This document shows positions 1-5,496 of a stretch of 5,496 nucleotides of DNA, one piece after another. Every line of letters begins with the position of its first letter. Positions within the stretch are counted from its first letter, which is position 1. A program made the translations under genes and the position numbers. Source of the DNA: Cyclobacteriaceae bacterium. GTDB taxonomy: Bacteria; Bacteroidota; Bacteroidia; Cytophagales; Cyclobacteriaceae. The notes under the pieces are model-generated. The model ran no database searches. It worked only from the letters and a program-made list of their open reading frames with translations, and had not been told where the DNA came from. The stretch is from NCBI GenBank assembly GCA_026994125.1, contig JALWRJ010000277.1:1-5496 (forward strand), read 5' to 3'.

Positions 1-99
1 ACCTATTGTGCCCAGGATGTAATAGTTACAGCGCAGCTTTATTTAAAATTAAAAGGGCTTCCGAGCATAAATAAGGAACATATTTACCTGATAGATTAA
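1..99 (+). CDS. 3' end of a predicted DEDDy 3'-5' exonuclease (PolB-like), N-terminus outside window
   Basis: Frame 1 is open from the first base and ends with TAA at 97-99, giving the last 32 residues of a protein. It reads TYCAQDVIVTAQLYLKLKGL and ends PSINKEHIYLID. The Y-C-A-Q-D stretch at its start fits the Exo III motif (YxxxD) of DEDDy exonucleases, where Tyr and Asp are catalytic. The following helix and 'KGLPSI' tail resemble the end of the predicted PolB-related 3'-5' exonucleases common in Bacteroidota. Such proteins would remove nucleotides from DNA 3' ends in the cytoplasm, probably in repair. Only the tail is visible, so the other catalytic acids cannot be checked and the family call rests on one motif plus resemblance from memory. 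Its stop lies 69 bases before rnr on the same strand, and a promoter-like box sits in that gap. Confidence 0.65.
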   Translation, partial: TYCAQDVIVTAQLYLKLKGLPSINKEHIYLID

Positions 100-150
100 A
101 CTCTTTCGCAGCAAATTGAACTAAAGCCTGCAAAGCAGCTTATAATTCTG

Positions 151-158
151 TACTTTTG
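151..158 (+). promoter_or_regulatory. Bacteroidota -7 promoter box for rnr
   Basis: TACTTTTG matches the Bacteroidota sigma-ABfr -7 consensus TAnnTTTG exactly. It ends only 10 bases before the rnr ATG, so the transcript would start within a few bases of the start codon. No good -33 TTTG/TTG is present at the usual 19-21 base spacing; that position reads GCCTGCAAAG. The call is based on sequence match and position only. Confidence 0.55.
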
Positions 159-168
159 CACCATAAAT

Positions 169-2322
169 ATGAGCAGAAAAAGAAAAGGAGGGTCGCCCCG
201 CATAGGTGGCAGACGCAAAACAGACCCCAAACAAATCAAAGCCAAACTTCAGGATTACCTCGATACCAACATTTCAAAATCGTTAAGTAGCAAACAACTT
301 ATTAAAAGGCTAAATATTAGAGAGGCCGCTGCAAAGGCCTCGGTGTTGCCCTTGCTGGAGCAAATGGTACGCGAAGGTAAAATTGAAAAATTACGAAACA
401 GCTATAAAAGCCTGCGCAAACCCGAAACCGTAACTGGTACGGTGGACCACGTAAATGCACGCTTTGCCTATGTAGTAACCACTAGTGACTATGGAGATAT
501 TTGGGTTAAAACCGAACTGTTAAAAAACGCCATAGATGGCGATACCGTAGAAGTAATGGTGTTTCCCCGGAGGCACGGCAAAAGGCCCGAAGGCCAGGTA
601 GAGCGTATAATTACACGCAAAAACAACCAATTGGTAGGCCGAATAGAATTCTCAACCCGCTATGCATTTGTGGTGCCCGATAACCGGAAAATACATGTAG
701 ATGTGTTTATTCCTCTTACAAAAACAGGAAAAGCCAACCACAACGATAAGGTAATTGTGGACATAACCAAATGGCCAGGCCACGGCCAAAACCCCGAAGG
801 AAAAGTAAGCAGAACACTGGGCCCTGCCGGTAAACACGAGGCCGAAATGCACTCCATAATGGCCGAGTTTGGCCTGCCCTTTGAGTTTCCTGAAAAGGTA
901 GAAAGCGAAGCACAACAGCTTACCGGTAAAATAAGTAGTAAAGAACTTGCGCACAGAAAAGACTTTAGAACCATTACCACGTTTACCATAGACCCGCTGG
1001 ATGCCAAAGACTTTGACGATGCCCTTTCGTACAAACCCTTACCCAATGGCAATGTGGAAGTGGGCATACATATAGCCGATGTAACCCACTATGTGCAGCC
1101 TAAATCAGCCTTGGAGGAGGAAGCAGTTAAAAGAGCCACTTCGGTGTATTTAGTGGATAGAACCATACCCATGTTGCCGGAGCACCTTTCCAACGGGTTG
1201 TGCTCTTTACGACCAAACGAAGACAAGCTTACTTTTTCGGCTGTATTTGAACTTACCCCCATTGCCGAAATTAAAAAGGAGTGGTTTGGCCGCACCATCA
1301 TCCATTCTAACCGCAGGTTTACCTACGAAGAAGCCCAGGAAGCTATTGCCTCGCAACAGGGCGAATATGCCAAAGAACTGGTGCACCTCAACCAATTGGC
1401 AAAACTTATGCGCAAAGAGCGTTTTAAACGTGGTGCCATCAATTTTGAAACCACCGAAGTACGCTTTAAACTGGCCGAAGACGGCACTCCACTGGCCGTA
1501 GTACCCAAGGTGCGCTTTGATGCCCACAAACTGGTGGAAGAATTTATGCTGCTAGCCAATAAGCGGGTAGCCCAATTTGTGTATGATTTGCACAAAGGCA
1601 CCGATACTTTTGTGTATAGAACACACGACAACCCCGACCCCGAAAAAATTAATACGTTTGCCAGTTTTGCCAAACGGTTTGGCCACGAACTACACCTGGA
1701 CGAAGGGAGAATTTCCACCTCCATCAATGCATTGATTACCGAAATTGAAGGAAAGCCCGAAGAAAATGTATTGCAATCGTTGGCCATTCGTTCGATGGCA
1801 AAAGCTAAGTACACTACCGAACCCAATGGCCATTTTGGATTGGCTTTTAAACATTATACCCATTTTACATCACCCATCAGGCGCTACCCCGATATGATGG
1901 TGCACCGGCTATTACAGCATTATTTAAACCATGGAAAATCGGTTAATAAAGACAGCTACGAAGAACTTTGCCTGCACAGTTCGGACATGGAAAAGCAAGC
2001 GGCCGAAGCCGAACGAGCTTCTATAAAATACAAACAGGTAGAGTTTATGCAAAATGCCGAAAAGAAACCTTATGAAGGTGTAATTACCGGCCTAACCGAG
2101 TGGGGCATTTTTGTAGAAATTACCGAAACCAAATGTGAAGGTATGGTTCGACTAAGCGATATAGATGATGATTTTTACGAGTTTGATGAAGACCAATACC
2201 GTGTAATTGGAAAGCGAAATAAAAAAATGTGGAGCTTGGGAGATAAGGTAACTGTAGAAGTTATTGACACCAACATTGATCGTAGAACGATAGATTTAGC
2301 CTTTGTTGAAGCTAACAAATAG
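169..2322 (+). CDS. rnr: Ribonuclease R (3'-5' exoribonuclease, RNase II/RNB family)
   Basis: This 717-residue protein is a processive, hydrolytic 3'-5' exoribonuclease of the cytoplasm that degrades structured RNA and takes part in mRNA decay and rRNA/tmRNA quality control (family knowledge). Domain order is canonical: a short basic N-terminus (MSRKRKGG), a winged-helix HTH at about 20-80, two cold-shock-type OB folds at about 85-220, the RNB catalytic domain at about 265-590, and an S1 domain at about 634-715. The metal-binding motif IDPLDAKDFDDA carries D275, D281, D283 and D284, aligning with the four catalytic aspartates of E. coli RNase R. The second signature HFTSPIRRYPD is at 565-575. 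The protein is shorter than the ~813-residue E. coli enzyme because it stops right after S1 and lacks the long lysine-rich tail. The start is favoured by the basic MSRKRKGG opening and the -7 box just before it; there is no Shine-Dalgarno site. It is followed after 70 bases by a prenyl synthase on the same strand. Confidence 0.97.
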   Translation: MSRKRKGGSPRIGGRRKTDPKQIKAKLQDYLDTNISKSLSSKQLIKRLNIREAAAKASVLPLLEQMVREGKIEKLRNSYKSLRKPETVTGTVDHVNARFAYVVTTSDYGDIWVKTELLKNAIDGDTVEVMVFPRRHGKRPEGQVERIITRKNNQLVGRIEFSTRYAFVVPDNRKIHVDVFIPLTKTGKANHNDKVIVDITKWPGHGQNPEGKVSRTLGPAGKHEAEMHSIMAEFGLPFEFPEKVESEAQQLTGKISSKELAHRKDFRTITTFTIDPLDAKDFDDALSYKPLPNGNVEVGIHIADVTHYVQPKSALEEEAVKRATSVYLVDRTIPMLPEHLSNGLCSLRPNEDKLTFSAVFELTPIAEIKKEWFGRTIIHSNRRFTYEEAQEAIASQQGEYAKELVHLNQLAKLMRKERFKRGAINFETTEVRFKLAEDGTPLAVVPKVRFDAHKLVEEFMLLANKRVAQFVYDLHKGTDTFVYRTHDNPDPEKINTFASFAKRFGHELHLDEGRISTSINALITEIEGKPEENVLQSLAIRSMAKAKYTTEPNGHFGLAFKHYTHFTSPIRRYPDMMVHRLLQHYLNHGKSVNKDSYEELCLHSSDMEKQAAEAERASIKYKQVEFMQNAEKKPYEGVITGLTEWGIFVEITETKCEGMVRLSDIDDDFYEFDEDQYRVIGKRNKKMWSLGDKVTVEVIDTNIDRRTIDLAFVEANK

Positions 2323-2336
2323 ACAATAGTTGGCTG

Positions 2337-2348
2337 CCTGATATCAGG
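2337..2348. repeat. Perfect 12-bp palindrome upstream of the prenyl synthase gene
   Basis: CCTGATATCAGG is its own reverse complement. It lies in the 70-base gap after rnr, 16 bases before a TAnnTTTG -7 box, so it covers the place where a -33 element would be. It has no following T-tract, so it is not a normal intrinsic terminator. It could be an operator for a dimeric regulator, or chance: about one perfect 12-mer palindrome is expected in a window of this length. Confidence 0.35.
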
Positions 2349-2364
2349 TGGAGTAATCTTTCCA

Positions 2365-2372
2365 TAACTTTG
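2365..2372 (+). promoter_or_regulatory. Bacteroidota -7 promoter box for the prenyl synthase
   Basis: TAACTTTG is an exact match to TAnnTTTG and ends 20 bases before the ATG of the prenyl synthase gene, implying a leader of roughly 15 bases. The -33 position lacks TTTG/TTG and is instead occupied by the palindrome at 2337-2348. This suggests the gene can be transcribed independently of rnr. Confidence 0.6.
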
Positions 2373-2392
2373 AACGCAAGCAATGTAGCCAA

Positions 2393-3358
2393 ATGGAAAA
2401 CAAATTAAAAACTTTAGTAGGGCGCATAAACAAAGAATTAAAGGAGCTTAACCTGCCTCAGAAACCCGCAAACCTATACGAACCTATTAACTACATAGTA
2501 GGTTTAGGCGGCAAACGGGTACGCCCCATGTTGGCTCTTTTGGCCTATAAACTCTATAAACCGGATGTTGAAAATATTATAGCCCCTGTACTGGCTCTTG
2601 AAGTATTTCATAACTTTACCTTAGTACACGATGATATAATGGATCAAGCTCCACTGCGCAGAGGCCAACCTACTGTGCATGCCAAATGGGATAGCAATAT
2701 AGGCATATTGTCGGGCGATGTAATGCTGGTTAAAGCCTATGAATTATTGGCTCAAGCCCCAAAAGACAAGTTACCGGTATTGCTATCCAAATTTAACGCT
2801 TGTGCCACCGAAGTATGTGAAGGCCAACAAAAAGACATGGACTTTGAAAGTCGCCCTTCGGTTAGTACCCAAGAATACCTGGAAATGATACGGCAAAAGA
2901 CAGCCGTACTTTTAGGCTTTAGCTTGGAAATGGGAGCCATCTTGGCCGGAGCTCCAAAAAACGAATGTGATTTGCTCTACCAAGTAGGTGTAAACCTTGG
3001 TCTGGCTTTTCAGTTGCAAGACGACCTGCTGGACCTGTACGGAGGCGAGGCCTTTGGCAAACAAGTGGGAGGCGATGTAATAAATAAAAAGAAAACTATT
3101 TTAATTACTAAGGCACTTGAGGAAACCGATGAAAAAGAAACATTAATTAACTTGTACAATACAAGTATTGAAGAGCAACCTGACAAGGTGGCTTTAGTTA
3201 CCTCAGCCTTTGATAAATTAAAGCTAGCACAGGAGGTAAAGCAACTTATTGCTAGTTATGAAAAAAAGGGGAATGAAAATGTAAATAGCCTAAAATCAAC
3301 CTTTTCCAAATCAACCATTACTTCATTTATTAATGCTTTAAAAGAGCGGACAACATAG
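2393..3358 (+). CDS. Polyprenyl (short-chain, GGPP/FPP-type) diphosphate synthase
   Basis: This 321-residue protein is an all-alpha trans-isoprenyl diphosphate synthase. It condenses isopentenyl diphosphate with an allylic diphosphate in the cytoplasm, feeding quinone, carotenoid or other isoprenoid synthesis. Visible signatures are GGKRVRP at 39-45 (IPP binding), the first Asp-rich motif DDIMD at 80-84, LRRG at 88-91, KT at 169-170, and the second Asp-rich motif QDDLLD at 209-214 followed by GGD at 226-228. Length is normal for the family. The first motif is DDxxD without the two-residue insertion of typical bacterial FPP synthases, and F75 sits five residues before it. In studied family members a bulky residue there blocks long chains, so a C15-C20 product, most likely geranylgeranyl diphosphate, is inferred; the product cannot be proved from sequence. 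No Shine-Dalgarno site; an in-frame upstream start is not needed. The gene has its own -7 box. Confidence 0.93.
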   Translation: MENKLKTLVGRINKELKELNLPQKPANLYEPINYIVGLGGKRVRPMLALLAYKLYKPDVENIIAPVLALEVFHNFTLVHDDIMDQAPLRRGQPTVHAKWDSNIGILSGDVMLVKAYELLAQAPKDKLPVLLSKFNACATEVCEGQQKDMDFESRPSVSTQEYLEMIRQKTAVLLGFSLEMGAILAGAPKNECDLLYQVGVNLGLAFQLQDDLLDLYGGEAFGKQVGGDVINKKKTILITKALEETDEKETLINLYNTSIEEQPDKVALVTSAFDKLKLAQEVKQLIASYEKKGNENVNSLKSTFSKSTITSFINALKERTT

Positions 3359-3359
3359 T

Positions 3360-3578
3360 TTAATCGAACTACACAACTATCCTAAAATTAAAATATTCAA
3401 AAAGCCTCATATCTTTAGTTTAAGACAACAAGATAAATTATGGAACTCTTCAGACGAAACAAAGCTGAACTCATTCCAAAACAAGACTTATTTTCTTGAA
3501 ATAGAGGCCGAAAACCAAGGTAATGACAAACAGGGCAACTATTTTGTGCTTTTACGAAAACTTTCGGATGAGTGTGCT
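3360..3578 (+). other. Open but start-less stretch, possible coding remnant of unknown origin
   Basis: Between the prenyl synthase stop and the receptor relic, the frame holding codons at 3435-3437 and onward is open to TAA at 3579-3581. From about 3420 it reads protein-like: LRQQDKLWNSSDETKLNSF followed by a segment containing YFLEIEAENQG and GNYFVLLRKLSDECA. It has no ATG, GTG or TTG in the visible part of the frame. A different frame has an ATG at 3440 but gives only 19 residues (MELFRRNKAEL... to TGA). An imperfect -7 box, TATCTTTA, lies at 3410-3417. This could be a gene broken by a frameshift, the missing part of the receptor fragment, or non-coding DNA that happens to be open. I do not recognise the peptide. 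Confidence 0.3.
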
Positions 3579-3581
3579 TAA

Positions 3582-3854
3582 GAACAATCTATGCAAGAAG
3601 GAAAAACGGTTTACATTGATTCCGAAGCATATTCATTGCAATACGCTCCCTACTTTAGAACTGACTTTAAGATTGGGTATCGCCTAAATATGAAAAAAAT
3701 TTCGCAAGAATGGCTCGTAGATTCCCAAAACATAACTAATCGAGAAAATGTGCTTGAACAGTTTTTTAATGTAGCCACCGGCACCATAGATCAACGCAAT
3801 CAATTGGGCTTGTTCATTAATCCGCAATACAGAATTCTTTTTAACCTGAGTTAA
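3582..3854 (+). pseudogene. C-terminal relic of a TonB-dependent outer-membrane receptor
   Basis: The 90 codons after the TAA at 3579-3581 encode the end of a TonB-dependent receptor beta-barrel. Recognisable elements, in order, are EQSMQEGKTVY, the strand segment YFRTDFKIGYRLN, SQEWLVDSQNITNRENV (the conserved 'D.QN.TNR.NV' turn), and the last strands ending LGLFINPQYRILFNLS. Bacteroidota receptors commonly end with a similar '...QGL.P...YR..F' strand. Whole receptors have roughly 700-1000 residues with signal peptide, carboxypeptidase-like region, plug and barrel; none of that precedes this fragment. An internal ATG at 3591 could allow an 87-residue product, but it would have no signal peptide and could not form a barrel, so the fragment is taken as non-functional. 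It ends 25 bases from the convergent csaA gene. Homology is by recognition of the pattern, not by a search. Confidence 0.75.
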
Positions 3855-3879
3855 TTTTTATTATACAGGTAAAAAGCCG

Positions 3880-4212
3880 TTAGCATAACCTGCTACCATT
3901 GGGCACTGCGCCATCGGGCACAGCCAGCACAATTTTTCCTTGTTCGTTGGCAAAACCGGTAATTAGCACTTCGGACATGATCGGGCCAATTTGCTTGGGC
4001 TCAAAATTGGTTACACAAATTACTTGCTTACCCACCAACTCATCAGGCTTGTACAAATCGGTTAGTTGTGCACTCGATTTTTTTATTCCCAAAGGTCCTA
4101 AATTTACATACACAATGTAGGCAGGTTTACGAGCTTCTTTAAAGAGTTCGGCCCGGGTAATGGTGCCCACTTGTAAAATTACTTTATCGAATGCTGACCA
4201 GGTAATAGGCAT
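3880..4212 (-). CDS. csaA: CsaA-like tRNA-binding protein (OB-fold, export-related chaperone family)
   Basis: This 110-residue protein is a complete single-domain member of the CsaA group of tRNA_bind OB-fold proteins, which act as homodimers. Family members bind tRNA, and B. subtilis CsaA has been linked to protein-export chaperoning; the physiological role is unsettled. Conserved features are VGTITRAELF at 15-24, EARKPAY near 26-32, GIKKSSAQLT around 42-51, the core KQVICVTNFEPKQIGPIMSE around 62-81, and the terminal VPDGAVPNGSRLC. Length matches the family (~110). The ATG at 4212 begins the expected MPITWSAF and is preceded on its own strand by an A-rich leader (eight As, then ACAAAAAT), a common substitute for a Shine-Dalgarno site in Bacteroidota. 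I see no convincing -7 box on the minus strand. It is divergent from the small secreted protein gene and convergent with the receptor relic. Confidence 0.93.
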   Translation of the reverse strand: MPITWSAFDKVILQVGTITRAELFKEARKPAYIVYVNLGPLGIKKSSAQLTDLYKPDELVGKQVICVTNFEPKQIGPIMSEVLITGFANEQGKIVLAVPDGAVPNGSRLC

Positions 4213-4215
4213 ATT

Positions 4216-4246
4216 TTTGTTTTTTTTGATAAATGTCGTAACTTTA
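4216..4246 (+). promoter_or_regulatory. Bacteroidota-type promoter for the small secreted protein gene
   Basis: TTTG at 4216-4219, a 19-base spacer, and TAACTTTA at 4239-4246 match the -33 TTTG / -7 TAnnTTTG arrangement with one mismatch in the last base. Transcription would start near 4252, giving a leader of about 38 bases before the ATG at 4290. The -33 box overlaps the A-rich leader of csaA on the other strand, so the two genes share regulatory DNA. This is the best two-box promoter in the window. Confidence 0.5.
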
Positions 4247-4289
4247 TTTGTTCTACTCCGTATATTTACACAACTTAACCGAACAACAA

Positions 4290-4595
4290 ATGGTCAAAAC
4301 TACAACACGTTTATTTTTGTTAGTTATTGGTTTGGCAATTATGGAAACAGCAGTAGCGGTAACTATTGATCCTGTTAATCGTCCTAAAACCGAAAAATCA
4401 GATAGTCTAACAGTTAAAAATAAACAAATTATTTCTGGAAAGGAGAAAAAAGCTCAAAAACCTGCCCTCTCGGAAAAAAATCTTAGCTTTTGGAGCGATG
4501 AAGATGAAATAGAAGAAGACTCAACTTCTAATTCTGCGCTGTCGTTTAACTTTATTTATTACCTGATAGAAAAGTTTAAATTTCAGGTTGAATAG
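4290..4595 (+). CDS. Small secreted or periplasmic protein of unknown function
   Basis: This 101-residue protein is not recognised. The N-terminus MVKTTTRLFLLVIGLAIMET is a classic Sec signal peptide: a basic start, a hydrophobic core at about 8-18, and an A-x-A cleavage site at 21-23, leaving a ~78-residue mature chain. There is no lipobox cysteine, so it is not a lipoprotein. The mature part is highly charged: a Lys/Glu-rich region at about 31-63, then an acidic run SDEDEIEEDS at 69-78, then a hydrophobic and aromatic tail containing FNFIYYLIEKFKF. The tail could pack against a membrane or a partner. ATG at 4290 is chosen because it opens directly into the signal peptide; an upstream TTG at 4248 would lie on the promoter and add 14 unlikely residues. 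The gene converges on the RprXY-like operon with 18 bases between, so any link to that system is only positional. Confidence 0.7.
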   Translation: MVKTTTRLFLLVIGLAIMETAVAVTIDPVNRPKTEKSDSLTVKNKQIISGKEKKAQKPALSEKNLSFWSDEDEIEEDSTSNSALSFNFIYYLIEKFKFQVE

Positions 4596-4613
4596 CACCG
4601 GTTTTCAGCAAGC

Positions 4614-5300
4614 TTAATTTACTACCAACCTAAATCCAAGGCCATGGATTGTAATAATTTTTACGGACGGGTCTGGTTTTAAATGTTTCCGCAGTTTAGC
4701 AATGTACACGTCCATGCTGCGCGCATTAAAGTAGCTGTCGCTCCCCCAAATTATTTGCAAGGCTGCTTTGCGGTCAAGGGTTTTATTTTTGTTTTGACAT
4801 AGCAACAGTAAAAGGTCAGCTTCTTTGGTGGTTAATTTTATAGTTGTTTTATGCTGTCTAATTTCCTGGTTTTGAGTATCAAATGTAAAACCTCCAAGGG
4901 TGTAAATTTGGGGTTGTGTTGTGTCAAGGCGGTGGGTGCGTCTAAAAATCACTTGTAAACGCAATAAGAGTTCTTCCATGCTAAATGGTTTCGTAATATA
5001 ATCTTCGGCTCCCAACTTAAAACCAGTAAGCTTATCGTGTTGCATGGATTTGGCCGTTAAAAAAAGAAAGGGTATATCGGGGTTTAGTTTTCTAATTTCT
5101 TTTGCTAAAGTAAAACCATCCATTTTTGGCATCATTATATCCAATAAGCAGCAGTCGAAAGGTTGCGTTTTAAAAACCTCCAGGCCTTCTTTGCCATGGG
5201 TACAAAGTACAGTACTGAATCCTTTTATTGTAAGGTATTCGGTTAAAACCTGCCCCAGGTTGGCATCGTCTTCAACCAAAAGTAGTTGTTTATTTTGCAT
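4614..5300 (-). CDS. rprY: OmpR/PhoB-family response regulator, RprY-like
   Basis: This 228-residue protein is a complete DNA-binding response regulator. The receiver domain (about 4-118) has the acidic pocket E10-D11-D12, the phospho-acceptor D54 in [11 protein letters not shown], the switch residue T82 in FLTAKS, Y101, and the conserved K104-P105 in [13 protein letters not shown] winged-helix DNA-binding domain follows at about 132-227, with [12 protein letters not shown], the recognition-helix region [17 protein letters not shown] and the wing hairpin [11 protein letters not shown]. The motifs [20 protein letters not shown] and [11 protein letters not shown] closely resemble RprY of Bacteroides, recalled from memory rather than by search; family membership is firm, the orthology less so. 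The ATG overlaps the upstream kinase gene by 11 bases (5290-5300), so the two are translationally coupled and the kinase is the expected phosphodonor. Target genes cannot be read from here. Confidence 0.93.
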   Translation of the reverse strand: MQNKQLLLVEDDANLGQVLTEYLTIKGFSTVLCTHGKEGLEVFKTQPFDCCLLDIMMPKMDGFTLAKEIRKLNPDIPFLFLTAKSMQHDKLTGFKLGAEDYITKPFSMEELLLRLQVIFRRTHRLDTTQPQIYTLGGFTFDTQNQEIRQHKTTIKLTTKEADLLLLLCQNKNKTLDRKAALQIIWGSDSYFNARSMDVYIAKLRKHLKPDPSVKIITIHGLGFRLVVN

Positions 5301-5496
5301 AGGTCAGGGGAAGTTCTATGTGAAAGGTAGTGCCTTCATCAGGCGCTGAATGCACGGTTATGTGGCCATTGTGGGCTTCTACAATATATTTTACATAGCT
5401 TAAACCCAAACCAAAACCTTTTACATTGTGTACATTACCTGTAGGCACCCGGTAAAATTTATCAAAAATATGTTTTTGGGCTTCGGAGTGAATACC
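5290..5496 (-). CDS. C-terminus of a sensor histidine kinase, RprX-like (rest outside window)
   Basis: The minus strand is open from the window edge to TAA at 5290-5292, giving the last 68 residues of a histidine kinase. The F-box reads HIFDKFYRV (about fragment residues 9-17), the G2 ATP-lid motif reads [20 protein letters not shown] (about 30-49), and the ending [10 protein letters not shown] is typical of the HATPase_c fold. This part binds ATP; the dimerisation domain with the phosphorylated His, the sensor region and the membrane segments lie beyond the window. The gene overlaps the downstream response regulator by 11 bases, the usual arrangement of a cognate pair in one operon. The kinase would autophosphorylate and pass phosphate to D54 of its partner. 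It is likely RprX-like because the partner resembles RprY, but the fragment alone does not settle this. Confidence 0.9.
   Translation of the reverse strand, partial: GIHSEAQKHIFDKFYRVPTGNVHNVKGFGLGLSYVKYIVEAHNGHITVHSAPDEGTTFHIELPLTYAK

Noticed and set aside
128..138. Small inverted repeat CTGC-AAA-GCAG before rnr, possibly a counterpart of the palindrome at 2337-2348
   Set aside because: The arms are only four bases and both sequence and spacing to the -7 box differ, so a shared operator is not supported.
652..1827. Several open frames of 65-167 codons on the minus strand inside rnr, and an 84-codon frame at 1247-1501 on the plus strand
   Set aside because: They overlap the unambiguous RNase R coding region, have no recognisable domains, and are explained as shadows of its codon use.
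3440..3499. 19-codon ORF starting at ATG 3440
   Set aside because: It is too short and has no recognisable features; kept only as a possible broken start for the adjacent open stretch.
4211..4227. T-rich run as an intrinsic terminator on the plus strand
   Set aside because: No stem precedes it; it is better explained as the reverse strand of the A-rich csaA leader.
4160..4369. Plus-strand frame with a hydrophobic stretch across the csaA start and the divergent gap
   Set aside because: It overlaps the start of csaA and the signal-peptide gene in another frame. The hydrophobic look comes from the T-rich strand opposite the A-rich leader.
4596..4613. Bidirectional terminator between the small secreted protein gene and the response regulator
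   Set aside because: The short gap contains only the small palindrome ACCGGT, with no stem-loop and T-tract of useful size.
5044..5349. Plus-strand open frame of 101 codons opposite the response regulator and kinase
   Set aside because: It lies antisense to two well-supported genes, and its composition follows from their codons.

Overview
The window looks like a piece of a Bacteroidota chromosome, perhaps from the Flavobacteria/Sphingobacteria/Cytophaga side, but the class cannot be fixed from this sequence. Four things point there: promoter boxes of the TAnnTTTG type just before start codons, no Shine-Dalgarno sites at the clear starts, an A-rich leader before csaA, and proteins of typical Bacteroidota make-up (a RprX/RprY-like two-component pair and a SusC/CirA-like TonB-dependent receptor tail).

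Left part (1-3358, plus strand): the last 32 codons of a DEDDy-type 3'-5' exonuclease, then a complete RNase R gene (rnr), then a complete trans-polyprenyl diphosphate synthase gene. Both complete genes have their own -7 box immediately upstream, so they may be separate transcription units although they point the same way. RNase R serves RNA turnover. The prenyl synthase supplies isoprenoid diphosphates, and its active-site motifs suggest a short-chain product.

Middle part (3359-3879): a decayed stretch. The first 220 bases are open in one frame but have no usable start. They are followed, in the same frame after a stop, by the C-terminal ~90 residues of a TonB-dependent outer-membrane receptor whose body is missing. 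This is the only clear genomic scar in the window.

Right part (3880-5496): csaA (tRNA-binding OB-fold protein) on the minus strand; divergent from it, across a 77-base gap with a good plus-strand promoter, a small secreted protein of unknown function (101 aa). That small gene converges, with 18 bases between, on a minus-strand two-component operon. The operon holds the C-terminus of a histidine kinase, cut by the window edge, overlapping by 11 bases an OmpR-family response regulator closely resembling RprY.

Most of the window is ordinary housekeeping and regulatory sequence. No CRISPR array, RNA gene, intact mobile element or clearly new system is visible. The items most worth a second look are the receptor relic with its unexplained upstream open frame, the very short rnr leader, the palindrome at the prenyl synthase promoter, and the unknown small secreted protein.
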